The translations under genes and the position numbers were made by a program. From Dermabacter vaginalis (GTDB taxonomy: Bacteria; Actinomycetota; Actinomycetes; Actinomycetales; Dermabacteraceae), in the NCBI RefSeq assembly GCF_001678905.1, contig NZ_CP012117.1, positions 248,001-312,000 on the forward strand: DNA of 64,000 nucleotides, given 5' to 3'. Under the pieces are notes generated by a model. The model saw only the letters and a program-made list of their open reading frames with translations. It had not been told where the DNA came from and ran no database searches. Positions within the stretch are counted from its first letter, which is position 1, and each line of letters starts with the position of its first letter. Shown piece after piece: positions 32,268 through 38,865 of the stretch.

Positions 32268-33049
32268 GAGTGACCTTCTTCGCGAGAGACGAGGGCGCGC
32301 GAGAGACATCCATCGAGGTCATACGCGCGCCGAATAGCTACGTCTGTGAGGGTGCGTTCCACGGGGCCCGACGCGATGAGTTCAGTATTGAGAATCGCAA
32401 CGTCAGAGCAAAACTCCCGAACAGTCGCAAGATTGTGATGAACGAGCACAACGGTGCGCCCTTTCGAGCGGAAGTCGGCAAGAACATCAAAGATTGCACG
32501 CTCGCTTCGCGCATCGACCCCTTGAAATGCTTCGTCGAGGATGAGGAGGTCTGGCTCTTGTACGAGGGCGCGGGCGAGAAAGACGCGTTGGCGCTGACCA
32601 CCCGAGAGCTCATTAATGTGGCGTGTGCTCAGATCCTCGAGGCCGACCTGGCGAAGCGCCGCGAGCGCACGCTCACGCTCGCGGCGCCCCGGCTGGCGAA
32701 ACCACCCGAGAGTGCCGTAGGTCCCCATTGTCACAACGGTGAGCGTGGTCGCGGGAAAGTCCCAATCGACGCTCAGAGATTGCGGCATGTACCCCACTCG
32801 CGAACGCGCCACGCGGAGGCTTTGTCCGAAAAACTCGGCCGTGCCCGTGAGGGGTGGAACGAGCCCAAGCATGGCTTTGAGCAGAGTGGATTTTCCCGCC
32901 CCGTTGGGCCCGACGATTGCCATGCAGGCGCCGCGTGCCACCTCGAGCGTGACACCTTTGAGGACGATATTTTCGCGGTAGGCGACTGTCATGTCGGTGA
33001 CGCGACACGCGGGCGCGGCGACACTCTTAGCAGGGGGTTGCGCCGTCAC
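32264..33049 (-). CDS. Mn/Zn ABC transporter ATP-binding protein
   Basis: A 261-residue ATPase with Walker A GPNGAGKST (about residues 47-55), a Q-loop segment GYMPQ, signature LSGGQRQR and Walker B LLILDEAFQGVD, followed by the switch His in VLVHHN. Start GTG overlaps the stop of the binding-protein gene. It powers the two ABC-3 permeases downstream. This is the only ABC ATPase in the window, and its metal-type context makes it an unlikely partner for the sugar permeases. Confidence 0.93.
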   Translation of the reverse strand: MTAQPPAKSVAAPACRVTDMTVAYRENIVLKGVTLEVARGACMAIVGPNGAGKSTLLKAMLGLVPPLTGTAEFFGQSLRVARSRVGYMPQSLSVDWDFPATTLTVVTMGTYGTLGWFRQPGRRERERALAALRQVGLEDLSTRHINELSGGQRQRVFLARALVQEPDLLILDEAFQGVDARSERAIFDVLADFRSKGRTVVLVHHNLATVREFCSDVAILNTELIASGPVERTLTDVAIRRAYDLDGCLSRALVSREEGHS

Positions 33050-33987
33050 TTCGCAAGCGCCTCCGCGACAGCGTCAACGTTGTGGGTGAAAGCTCCCAGG
33101 TACGTGTCGACCCCGGGTTCCGCTCCAAGGGAATCCGCGTACAGCTCGGCATCCGAGATCTTGACGTCCCACCCTTTCGCGTGCACGGCTTCTTGGAGAC
33201 TCTTGATGGCCTGCGGGTTGGCCTGGTTGTCGAGGAAGATCGTGGGAACTTTCTTCGAGGCGATGAGGGTTGCAAGCTCGTCGATTTCCTTTGCGCTCCG
33301 CTTGGCTTCCGTCGAGATGAAATCGGTCGCGTGAACCTCGAGATCGAAATGCTTTCCGAAATAGTTGAAGGCGTCGTGCCCCGTCACGAGGATGCGGGGC
33401 GCATCGATCTTTGCGAGTTTTGCGTCGGCCTCACTCACTGCTGCGCGAATTTTTTCCTTGTATTTCTCGGCGTTCGCGCGATAGGTTTTTTCGTTTTTGG
33501 GGTCGGCCTCGGCGATCTTGTCGGCAACCGAGTCAACGGCGATGAGCCATGCTTCAGGGCTGTTCCAGATGTGCGGGTCATGGAGCGGGCGCCCTTTGTC
33601 GTCCTTTTCTGGCCACGGCAGGAGAAGCTTCTCGGGGATCTTCGATCCGACAGCGAGTTGACGATCGCCGAAGCTTTCGAGCTGAGAGGTCATGTGGGCC
33701 TCGAGGTTCAAGCCGTTCCAGAAAACGAGGTCGGCGCTTCGCATTTTTTCGATGTCTTGGGTGGAGGGCTGGTAGGTGTGGGGATCCCCTCCGGGACCCA
33801 CCATCGTCGTGATCTCGGCGTCTGGGGCGATGTTCGCGACGGCATCGGCGAGGTAGCCCGTCGTCGCGTACACGGAGAGTTTCTTGCCGTCGTCTTGGCT
33901 TGCGGTTTGGCCTGAGCAGCCTGTGAGTGCGAGCGCCATGGCAGCGAAGGCAACGACGGCAGCGCGTGCTGACTTTCGAAGGTTCAC
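33046..33987 (-). CDS. Metal-binding lipoprotein of Mn/Zn ABC transporter (TroA-like)
   Basis: A 313-residue cluster A-I binding protein. Signal peptide with lipobox LTGC near residue 24. Likely metal ligands are the His in GDPHTYQP, the His in HDPHIWNS, the His in VTGHDAFNYF and the Asp in ISDAELYADSLG. This His-His-His-Asp set is that of TroA rather than of Mn-only PsaA, so both Mn and Zn are possible. It starts at GTG 33985-33987 with AAGGGATAAC upstream. It heads the operon and is preceded by a DtxR-type box. Confidence 0.92.
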   Translation of the reverse strand: MNLRKSARAAVVAFAAMALALTGCSGQTASQDDGKKLSVYATTGYLADAVANIAPDAEITTMVGPGGDPHTYQPSTQDIEKMRSADLVFWNGLNLEAHMTSQLESFGDRQLAVGSKIPEKLLLPWPEKDDKGRPLHDPHIWNSPEAWLIAVDSVADKIAEADPKNEKTYRANAEKYKEKIRAAVSEADAKLAKIDAPRILVTGHDAFNYFGKHFDLEVHATDFISTEAKRSAKEIDELATLIASKKVPTIFLDNQANPQAIKSLQEAVHAKGWDVKISDAELYADSLGAEPGVDTYLGAFTHNVDAVAEALAK

Positions 33988-34107
33988 GTTATCCCTTTGA
34001 TGCTGGAGTGAAGACGTGCCGAGCAGGCGTGCATCCGTGCACGTCGGATGTCGATCCGTCTCTCGCGTCCTATGACGCGAGAAATCCAGGATGCACTAAC
34101 AACGAAG

Positions 34108-34121
34108 TTAGGGCAACCTAA
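34108..34121. promoter_or_regulatory. DtxR/MntR-type box upstream of the metal ABC operon
   Basis: TTAGG-GCAA-CCTAA is a perfect dyad around four bases, matching the core of DtxR/IdeR-type boxes. It lies 120 bases before the binding-protein start. A second partly overlapping dyad, CTAAC...GTTAG (34096-34111), extends it. The likely regulator is the product of 29811-30488. Confidence 0.7.
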
Positions 34122-34189
34122 AATCGTGAGTGTTGTGTGTCACGAGAGCGCGGTCGAGCAAGGAAGATGCATCGTTGTGCTCCCTCGCG

Positions 34190-34352
34190 CCTCGATTTAA
34201 CCGTGGGTCGATTTCTCTCGATTAGCCGGGTGTCCTGGAGTGCTACGTATGGAGCATCGAAGGGTGTCCGCTTCGTGTTCGACGCTGACATCGTTCCCGA
34301 GGGGAGCTTCGTGGGATAGTCCGTTTACAGGAGGCGGAGCTTGAGGCTTAGG
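34190..34352 (+). pseudogene. NUDIX hydrolase remnant
   Basis: A translated stretch here (DLTVGRFLSISRVSWSA, then TYGASKGVRFVFDADIVPEG) matches the middle of the intact NUDIX protein at 19213-19722 (DLPVGRLLSVSWVPSSA, TYGAPMG-like, VHFVFDAGVVPEA). The match continues in another frame as RLQEAELEA, where the intact gene has HLQEEELEAW, and the Trp codon has become TAG. The NUDIX box and both ends are missing. It is therefore a decayed partial duplicate with at least one frameshift and one nonsense change. Confidence 0.75.
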
Positions 34353-34378
34353 CGCCAGAGAGTTTCCTCGCGATCCGG

Positions 34379-34457
34379 GCAAACGGGGTGAAATCCCCGG
34401 CGGGGGAGCGAAGCACCTCGGGTTTGCGATTCCGACGGTAGCCAGGCAACCGTCGGA
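34379..34457. other. Possible structured RNA or duplicated hairpin region
   Basis: GCAAAC (34379-34384) can pair with GTTTGC (34422-34427), enclosing a GGGG-TGAAAT-CCCC hairpin and a further GC-rich arm. Immediately after, TCCGACGGT and ACCGTCGGA form a second hairpin. No reading frame uses this stretch. The GGGGTGAAATCCCC piece recalls riboswitch P-elements, but neither the FMN nor the cobalamin consensus fits as a whole. Confidence 0.3.
34431..34457. repeat. Inverted pair of the TCCGACGGT motif
   Basis: TCCGACGGT-AGCCAGGCA-ACCGTCGGA: nine-base perfect arms, extended by GCC/GGC in the loop. Both arms are copies of the over-represented motif and together they make a stable hairpin. The arrangement resembles how DNA-uptake words pair up in intergenic hairpins of some competent bacteria. 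Confidence 0.6.
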
Positions 34458-34516
34458 CTCCACATCAAAAGCTGATGCCGCCGGGCCTAGCTTCCCGGCT
34501 ACGCCAGCCCCCCCAT

Positions 34517-35689
34517 TTAGCGTTGCGCGTTCTTCGCGGCCTGTGCACGTGCCACATCATGTGCGAGTGCAAATGCATCGGCGTTGCGCATGAAATCTCG
34601 TGCCCACTCCGCTCGTCTCGTGGCTGCACGTCGGTACTGACTGCGCTGAACCGTGTCCCCGGAAGTGGCAAACCCCTGCGCGTTCTCGAGCCTCTCAAAG
34701 TGTTCCATGACCTTCGCGAAGGCATCGTCGGGGGAGGCGAGAGCGTGCGTGATGCTCTCGCCGTTCTCGATTTCGTCGTACAGCCAGCGCCCCTGAGCGT
34801 TCCGAAGCGCCCACGCGGGGGCTCGGTCGCCAATCTCCCTGCGCAGGTACGCATCGGGTTCCTCGGCCACGGTGATGTCGATACGCGCATACCGATCGCG
34901 CACGGCGGGCGAGCAGCGGAAGAGACGGCTAATGTCCCGCGCGTCGAATCCGGAAAAGTAGGGAACCTGCCCTGCAAGGGAACCGTCGGACTGAATCAGG
35001 TGATTGAAGAGGTAACTCGCGCTCCCGATGTACAGGCGGTCGCTGCCGGAGGTTAACGGAGAGAGGTACTCTTCGACGTAGTACACGCACGAAAGGATGG
35101 CGGCCATGTCGGCGGCAATGGCCCGATCGAACTCTTGCGTACTTTCGGGGCGGAACTCCCACGTTGCACTTCCGTATTCCTTGTAAATCAGGTCGCGGAA
35201 AGCCTCAACGGCTTCGTCGATTTTGCCCGTCACGCGTGGATCCCCTTCACCGGAATCTTTGGTCGAAAACCGATGCCTAACGTGCTTATCCGCGCGATCG
35301 GCGAACACGAGCTTCCACGTACCGCTTCCGTCGCTCCTTACGTTACGAAAGATCCCATACGAAACCGGTAAAACCCGACTCGTCGCCGTGGTCACCATGT
35401 TTACACCTTTAATTTCGCCCGGCTCGCTCCCCTCAAATTTCTCGTCGAGGTCATCTTTGAGGGACCGAAGGAAGCGATCGGGGGCCCCGCTCCTCGGCCG
35501 CACACGCCTCAGCTCACGAATGTGGAAACCCGAAATGTGGTCGATGACACTCTCGGAGCGCAACTCATCGAGATAGAGGCTTGCAGCAATCTTCGTGGGG
35601 AAGTGGTGTTCGGGCGGCTCCTGCGAGCACGCCTCTGCGCTCTGGGCGGTGCACTGTTGAATCTTGTCGAGCGGGGTAATGTGCCACAT
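34517..35689 (-). CDS. Unrecognised 390-residue protein with N-terminal Cys-rich motif
   Basis: I do not recognise the family. Start: ATG 35687-35689 (GGAG upstream, MWHITPLDKIQQC); the frame is open to 35800. Residues 12-32 have a C-x7-C arrangement followed by HHFPTKIAASLYLDE, which resembles a short N-terminal motif in various actinobacterial accessory proteins. The rest is hydrophilic with no signal peptide or membrane helix. There are aromatic-rich segments (SCVYYVEEYLSPL, YIGSASYLFNHL) and a C-terminal Arg/Ala-rich helix (YRRAATRRAEWARDF). Codon use is somewhat less GC-extreme than its neighbours. It lies just downstream of tRNA-Ser on the same strand and beside a NUDIX remnant, so it may be an acquired gene. 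No function can be given. Confidence 0.7.
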   Translation of the reverse strand: MWHITPLDKIQQCTAQSAEACSQEPPEHHFPTKIAASLYLDELRSESVIDHISGFHIRELRRVRPRSGAPDRFLRSLKDDLDEKFEGSEPGEIKGVNMVTTATSRVLPVSYGIFRNVRSDGSGTWKLVFADRADKHVRHRFSTKDSGEGDPRVTGKIDEAVEAFRDLIYKEYGSATWEFRPESTQEFDRAIAADMAAILSCVYYVEEYLSPLTSGSDRLYIGSASYLFNHLIQSDGSLAGQVPYFSGFDARDISRLFRCSPAVRDRYARIDITVAEEPDAYLRREIGDRAPAWALRNAQGRWLYDEIENGESITHALASPDDAFAKVMEHFERLENAQGFATSGDTVQRSQYRRAATRRAEWARDFMRNADAFALAHDVARAQAAKNAQR

Positions 35690-35788
35690 GCGGGACTCCA
35701 GGCGCCGGTCGTCGCTTCGTCGTGATTGAAAGGTGTGCGCACCGAGTTTACGTACCGGTTCTGGTGGAACTGCGAGAGCCCCAGCGCG

Positions 35789-35834
35789 AAAAACGGGCAC
35801 CGGCCCAACCGTGAAGGCTGAGGCGGTGCCCGTT
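35789..35834 (-). terminator. Intrinsic terminator of tRNA-Ser
   Basis: On the minus strand AACGGGCACCG pairs perfectly with CGGTGCCCGTT around a 21-base loop and runs into TTTTT. It begins eight bases after the tRNA 3' end. Confidence 0.8.
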
Positions 35835-35841
35835 CAATCCG

Positions 35842-35926
35842 CGGAGGATAGGGGATTTGAACCCCTGAGGGCGTGAACCCAACACGCGTTCCAGGCGTGC
35901 GCCATAGGCCGCTAGGCGAATCCTCC
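35842..35926 (-). tRNA. tRNA-Ser, anticodon GGA
   Basis: About 85 bases. The acceptor stem starts GGAGGAT and closes with ATCCTCC. The anticodon stem CACGC/GCGTG encloses the loop CTGGAAC with anticodon GGA. A long variable arm (GTTGGGTTCACGCCC region) is typical of class II tRNA-Ser, and the T arm is AGGGGTTCAAATCCCCT. The 3' CCA is not encoded. It decodes UCC/UCU and is followed by a strong terminator. Confidence 0.95.
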
Positions 35927-36051
35927 ATTGGCTGCCGGCCGCGAAAAACTCGCGTGCGCAAGGCAACGCGCTCCAGTGTACCCAAAAAGCTCCGTGCGGC
36001 GCATGTGCGGGCCGGAATCGCTCGGTGCGGACGGGGCGAAGGTCACACGGC

Positions 36052-36168
36052 TTAGTCGTCTTCGGCTGAAAGGTCGGGGTGGCGAACGAGGTTAATGATC
36101 GCGGCGCCAAGCCCGCCCCACAGCATGAGCATCGAGACGACCAGCAGAGCAATCGCAGAGGCATTCAT
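36052..36168 (-). CDS. MetS-like small subunit of NSS amino-acid transporter
   Basis: A 38-residue single-helix protein, MNASAIALLVVSMLMLWGG followed by LGAAIINLVRHPDLSAEDD. Its ATG overlaps the stop of the NSS transporter gene by four bases. The Trp-Gly-Gly within one hydrophobic helix and a short charged tail with HPDL are the hallmark of MetS-type subunits, which in Corynebacterium glutamicum are needed with MetP for sodium-coupled methionine/alanine uptake. It is too short for most automatic calls. Confidence 0.85.
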   Translation of the reverse strand: MNASAIALLVVSMLMLWGGLGAAIINLVRHPDLSAEDD

Positions 36169-37922
36169 CGTGTGTCTCCCTTCGTGAACAGGCGCGAGAA
36201 GAGGCCTGCGCGCGCGGGGTCATCGTCGGCGCGCAGCTCTTGCGGGAACTGGGTTTCGGGCGTGGGAACCTCGAGGGGCTTGCCGCGCACGATGCTCTCG
36301 GCAATCGGGTCGCCGTCGGAATCGAGCTTGCCCGCGTTCGACTTTTGGGGCCAGGGGACCGCGCTCATGACAATTGAGAACGCGACGAGCACGGCAGCCA
36401 TTCCCCAACCGAACGTGTTGACGAACCAGTCCGGCATGCCGCCGTAACCGTTGTTGACGATCTCTTTCGCATCGAGAACGAGGGTGACGGCGAGAATGGC
36501 CGGCGCGATCACAGAGACCATGACGTACCAGAAGTCGCCCACCTTGAACGACCCGTACATGTTGAGATGGTCGCGCAGGGCGGGGATTGCTCGCACAACG
36601 TAGGCGAGGATGAGCGTGCCCACGAGAGCGGCAACCACGATGCCGAACGAATTGACGAACTTGTCGGAGACATCGAGCAGGTTCAGGCCCGTCGTCGTGG
36701 AAAAGCCGAGGGTCGAAAGGACCGCCATGGGGATGCCCACGGCGAGCGTGCCGGCAACGCGGCCAAGGCCCAGCTTGTCCTGCACAGCGGCGATGATGAC
36801 CTCGAGGATCGAGATGAGCGACGTGAAGCCCGCAAGCAGAAGCGAGCCAAAGAAGAGCGCCCCGATGAGCGCCCCGAGCGGCGCTTGGTTGATGATCGTG
36901 GGGAACGCAATAAACGCGAGGCCGATGCCGTCTGCGGCGACATCCGAGACCTGCTGACCCGTGGAAGCCGCCATGAATCCGAGCGCGGCGAAGACGCCAA
37001 TACCAGCGAGCAGCTCGAAGCCCGAGTTCGAGAAGGCAACGACGAGGCCTGAGCCGGTCAGGTCGGTCTTCTTTTTGAGGTAGGAGGAGTAGGTCAGCAT
37101 GATGCCGAAGGCCACGGACAGCGAGTAGAAGATCTGTCCGTACGCCGCGATCCACACCGAGCCATTCGTGAGCGCACTCCAGTCCGGAGTGAAGAGCGCA
37201 TCGAGCCCCATCGCGGCGTTCGGCAGCGTCACCGCGCGCAACACGAGCACCAGGAACATCGCGATGAGCAGGGGGATGAAGATCGTGCTCGAGCGGGCGA
37301 TCCCGCCTTGAACGCCGAGAGCAAGAACGGCGATGGTGGCGACCCATACGATGACCATCGCGATGAGAATCTTCGGCACGAAATCGAAGCCGATGCCAGT
37401 CGTTTCTGCCGGGACGGATGCCGTGAACGTCCCGAAAAATGCCGCCGGATCCTCGCCCCACGCCTTGTTAAAGCTGAAGATGAAGTACCACGCGGACCAC
37501 GCGAGGATTGCCGCGTAGTAAGCCGCAATGACGATGCAGATCATGACTTGCCACCAGCCGATCGCTTCGGCCTTCCGGTTCATGCGACGCCACGCGAGTG
37601 GTGCGGAGCTACGCCAGCGGTGTCCGATCGCGTAGTCCACGAACAGGAGTGGGATGCCCGCGGTCAAAAGCGCGATCAGGTAGGGGATCATGAACGCCCC
37701 GCCGCCGTTCTCGTAAGCGGTGTAGGGGAAGCGCCAAATGTTGCCGAGTCCCACCGCGGAGCCGATTGCCGCGAAAATGAAGGCGCTCCTGCCGGAGAAC
37801 GCCCCTCGGTTTGCTCGTTGCTGCTGCTCGGGCGCAGCGTGGGCGGTCGACTGCACGCCCGCGGGCCGGCTCGTGCTCGGGGCCGACGGTTCCGCGCCCA
37901 AATGGTGGGAATGCTCAGTCAT
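36165..37922 (-). CDS. Neurotransmitter:sodium symporter (NSS) family amino-acid transporter, MetP-like
   Basis: A 585-residue membrane transporter of the LeuT fold. Start: ATG 37920-37922 with GAGGAAAG upstream; a further 16 codons are open but less likely. A hydrophilic N-terminus of about 50 residues precedes TM1, which carries the NSS signature GSAVGLGNIWRFPY and GGGAF. The rest has the family pattern (about 12 helices, a Ser/Asn sodium-site region in TM6-TM8). The C-terminal cytoplasmic tail is charged. It is coupled to the MetS-like small gene, so methionine or a small neutral amino acid is the likely substrate. Confidence 0.92.
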   Translation of the reverse strand: MTEHSHHLGAEPSAPSTSRPAGVQSTAHAAPEQQQRANRGAFSGRSAFIFAAIGSAVGLGNIWRFPYTAYENGGGAFMIPYLIALLTAGIPLLFVDYAIGHRWRSSAPLAWRRMNRKAEAIGWWQVMICIVIAAYYAAILAWSAWYFIFSFNKAWGEDPAAFFGTFTASVPAETTGIGFDFVPKILIAMVIVWVATIAVLALGVQGGIARSSTIFIPLLIAMFLVLVLRAVTLPNAAMGLDALFTPDWSALTNGSVWIAAYGQIFYSLSVAFGIMLTYSSYLKKKTDLTGSGLVVAFSNSGFELLAGIGVFAALGFMAASTGQQVSDVAADGIGLAFIAFPTIINQAPLGALIGALFFGSLLLAGFTSLISILEVIIAAVQDKLGLGRVAGTLAVGIPMAVLSTLGFSTTTGLNLLDVSDKFVNSFGIVVAALVGTLILAYVVRAIPALRDHLNMYGSFKVGDFWYVMVSVIAPAILAVTLVLDAKEIVNNGYGGMPDWFVNTFGWGMAAVLVAFSIVMSAVPWPQKSNAGKLDSDGDPIAESIVRGKPLEVPTPETQFPQELRADDDPARAGLFSRLFTKGDTR

Positions 37923-38090
37923 GGTGTTCTTTCCTCGGTTTTTCGCTCGCGTGGCGAGATCAGACTTCACAGTGTGGGGAGGGGGAGCCTCGGTTGTCCA
38001 CCGTCGTCCGCATTATGGTCGGGTCGGTCGGTGAAGCTCGGCTATGTCACAGAGGCCGACGGTGACTGTGCGAAAAATCCGGTGAGGCTG

Positions 38091-38096
38091 TATCGT
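38091..38096 (+). promoter_or_regulatory. Putative -10 of SRP RNA gene
   Basis: TATCGT ends six bases before the predicted SRP RNA 5' end at 38103, the same spacing as the leaderless promoters in this window. Confidence 0.5.
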
Positions 38097-38102
38097 TGTG
38101 GG

Positions 38103-38195
38103 CGACTCCCCGTGTGGTGTCATCCATCGGAATCCCCCAGGGCTTGACGGCAGCAAGGGTACGAAGGCTCTGGCAGGTGCGCGGGGAGTCGTTTT
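38103..38195 (+). ncRNA. ffs: Bacterial signal recognition particle RNA (small, 4.5S type)
   Basis: CGACTCCCCG at the 5' side pairs with CGGGGAGTCG at the 3' side, followed by TTTT. The interior has the conserved domain IV: CCCAGGGC, apical loop, GGCAGCAAGGGTA, with the asymmetric and symmetric bulges that bind Ffh. The apical tetraloop reads UGAC (closed by GCU/GGC), a URRC-type loop, instead of the common GGAA. The length of about 90 bases matches the single-hairpin SRP RNA of Actinobacteria. Confidence 0.92.
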
Positions 38196-38215
38196 ATGCC
38201 GTCAGTGTGCGGGGG

Positions 38216-38806
38216 CTAGTCGAGCGAATCGTCTTCGGGAAGAACAAATTCCTGGCCCACGACTCCCGTGATGAGGAGGGGGTCAATAGTTTCTCCCTCG
38301 CGGATGACGCTAATGAAGCCGTTCGGTTCCATGATGGCGCACTGCACCTGGGATCGGTGGGCGATGCCGGAGCGACGGAACGCGAATGCGAGGTCCTGGT
38401 CCGTGACGCGGGCCCGCCGCGCATAGTGCTCGATTTTCTTACCGTGCGCGAAGACGACGACGGGGCGTTTGTTGAGGCCAAGCGCGGGATATTTCGTCGA
38501 TCGTGACAGCGCCGTGTTCAGCGCTCCAAAGATCACTTCCATGAGCACGAGGGTGACGAGCCCGATCACACCTGCGGCGAGTGTCGGTGGATGCCCGATC
38601 ACGACGCGACCTGCGACCGCACCGAGCATGATGATGACCGCCGCGTCGAAGCTCGTGGAGCCCGTGAGAATGCGCGGCCCAAAAATGTGGATGAGCAGGT
38701 AGAAAACGAGGTAGATGACCACGGCGGAGAGGATCACGATGGGGATTCGCCACCATTCGATGCCGATCGCTGAGATCAATGCCGCGGTCCACTCCTCAAT
38801 CGTCAT
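38216..38806 (-). CDS. DUF421 (YetF/YcaP-like) membrane protein
   Basis: A 196-residue protein with three N-terminal helices (residues 18-40, 55-75, 78-100). A cytoplasmic DUF421 domain follows, with KRPVVVFAHGKKIEHYARRARVT and a conserved tail ending in GQEFVLPE. The family is widespread, sits in the inner membrane and has no settled biochemical role. Its ATG is preceded on the minus strand by TAGGCT and six bases, a leaderless promoter, divergent from that of dnaX. Confidence 0.88.
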   Translation of the reverse strand: MTIEEWTAALISAIGIEWWRIPIVILSAVVIYLVFYLLIHIFGPRILTGSTSFDAAVIIMLGAVAGRVVIGHPPTLAAGVIGLVTLVLMEVIFGALNTALSRSTKYPALGLNKRPVVVFAHGKKIEHYARRARVTDQDLAFAFRRSGIAHRSQVQCAIMEPNGFISVIREGETIDPLLITGVVGQEFVLPEDDSLD

Positions 38807-38812
38807 GCCTCA

Positions 38813-38818
38813 AGCCTA
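38813..38818 (-). promoter_or_regulatory. Putative -10 of leaderless DUF421 gene
   Basis: TAGGCT on the minus strand, six bases before the ATG. The same hexamer serves the divergent dnaX gene 36 bases away. Confidence 0.45.
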
Positions 38819-38853
38819 GGCCACCCGACGAGAGCCGCGGTGCTCGCCTCCAT

Positions 38854-38859
38854 TAGGCT
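38854..38859 (+). promoter_or_regulatory. Putative -10 of leaderless dnaX
   Basis: TAGGCT, six bases, then GTG at 38866. No ribosome-binding sequence is present before the GTG. Confidence 0.5.
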
Positions 38860-38865
38860 GGTGTC

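Noticed and set aside
34377-34427. FMN or cobalamin riboswitch
   Set aside because: GGGGTGAAATCCCC recalls a part of both, but the other conserved elements (the FMN GGCGGT/AGTCCGC blocks, or the B12 box) are missing, and the downstream gene is on the other strand.
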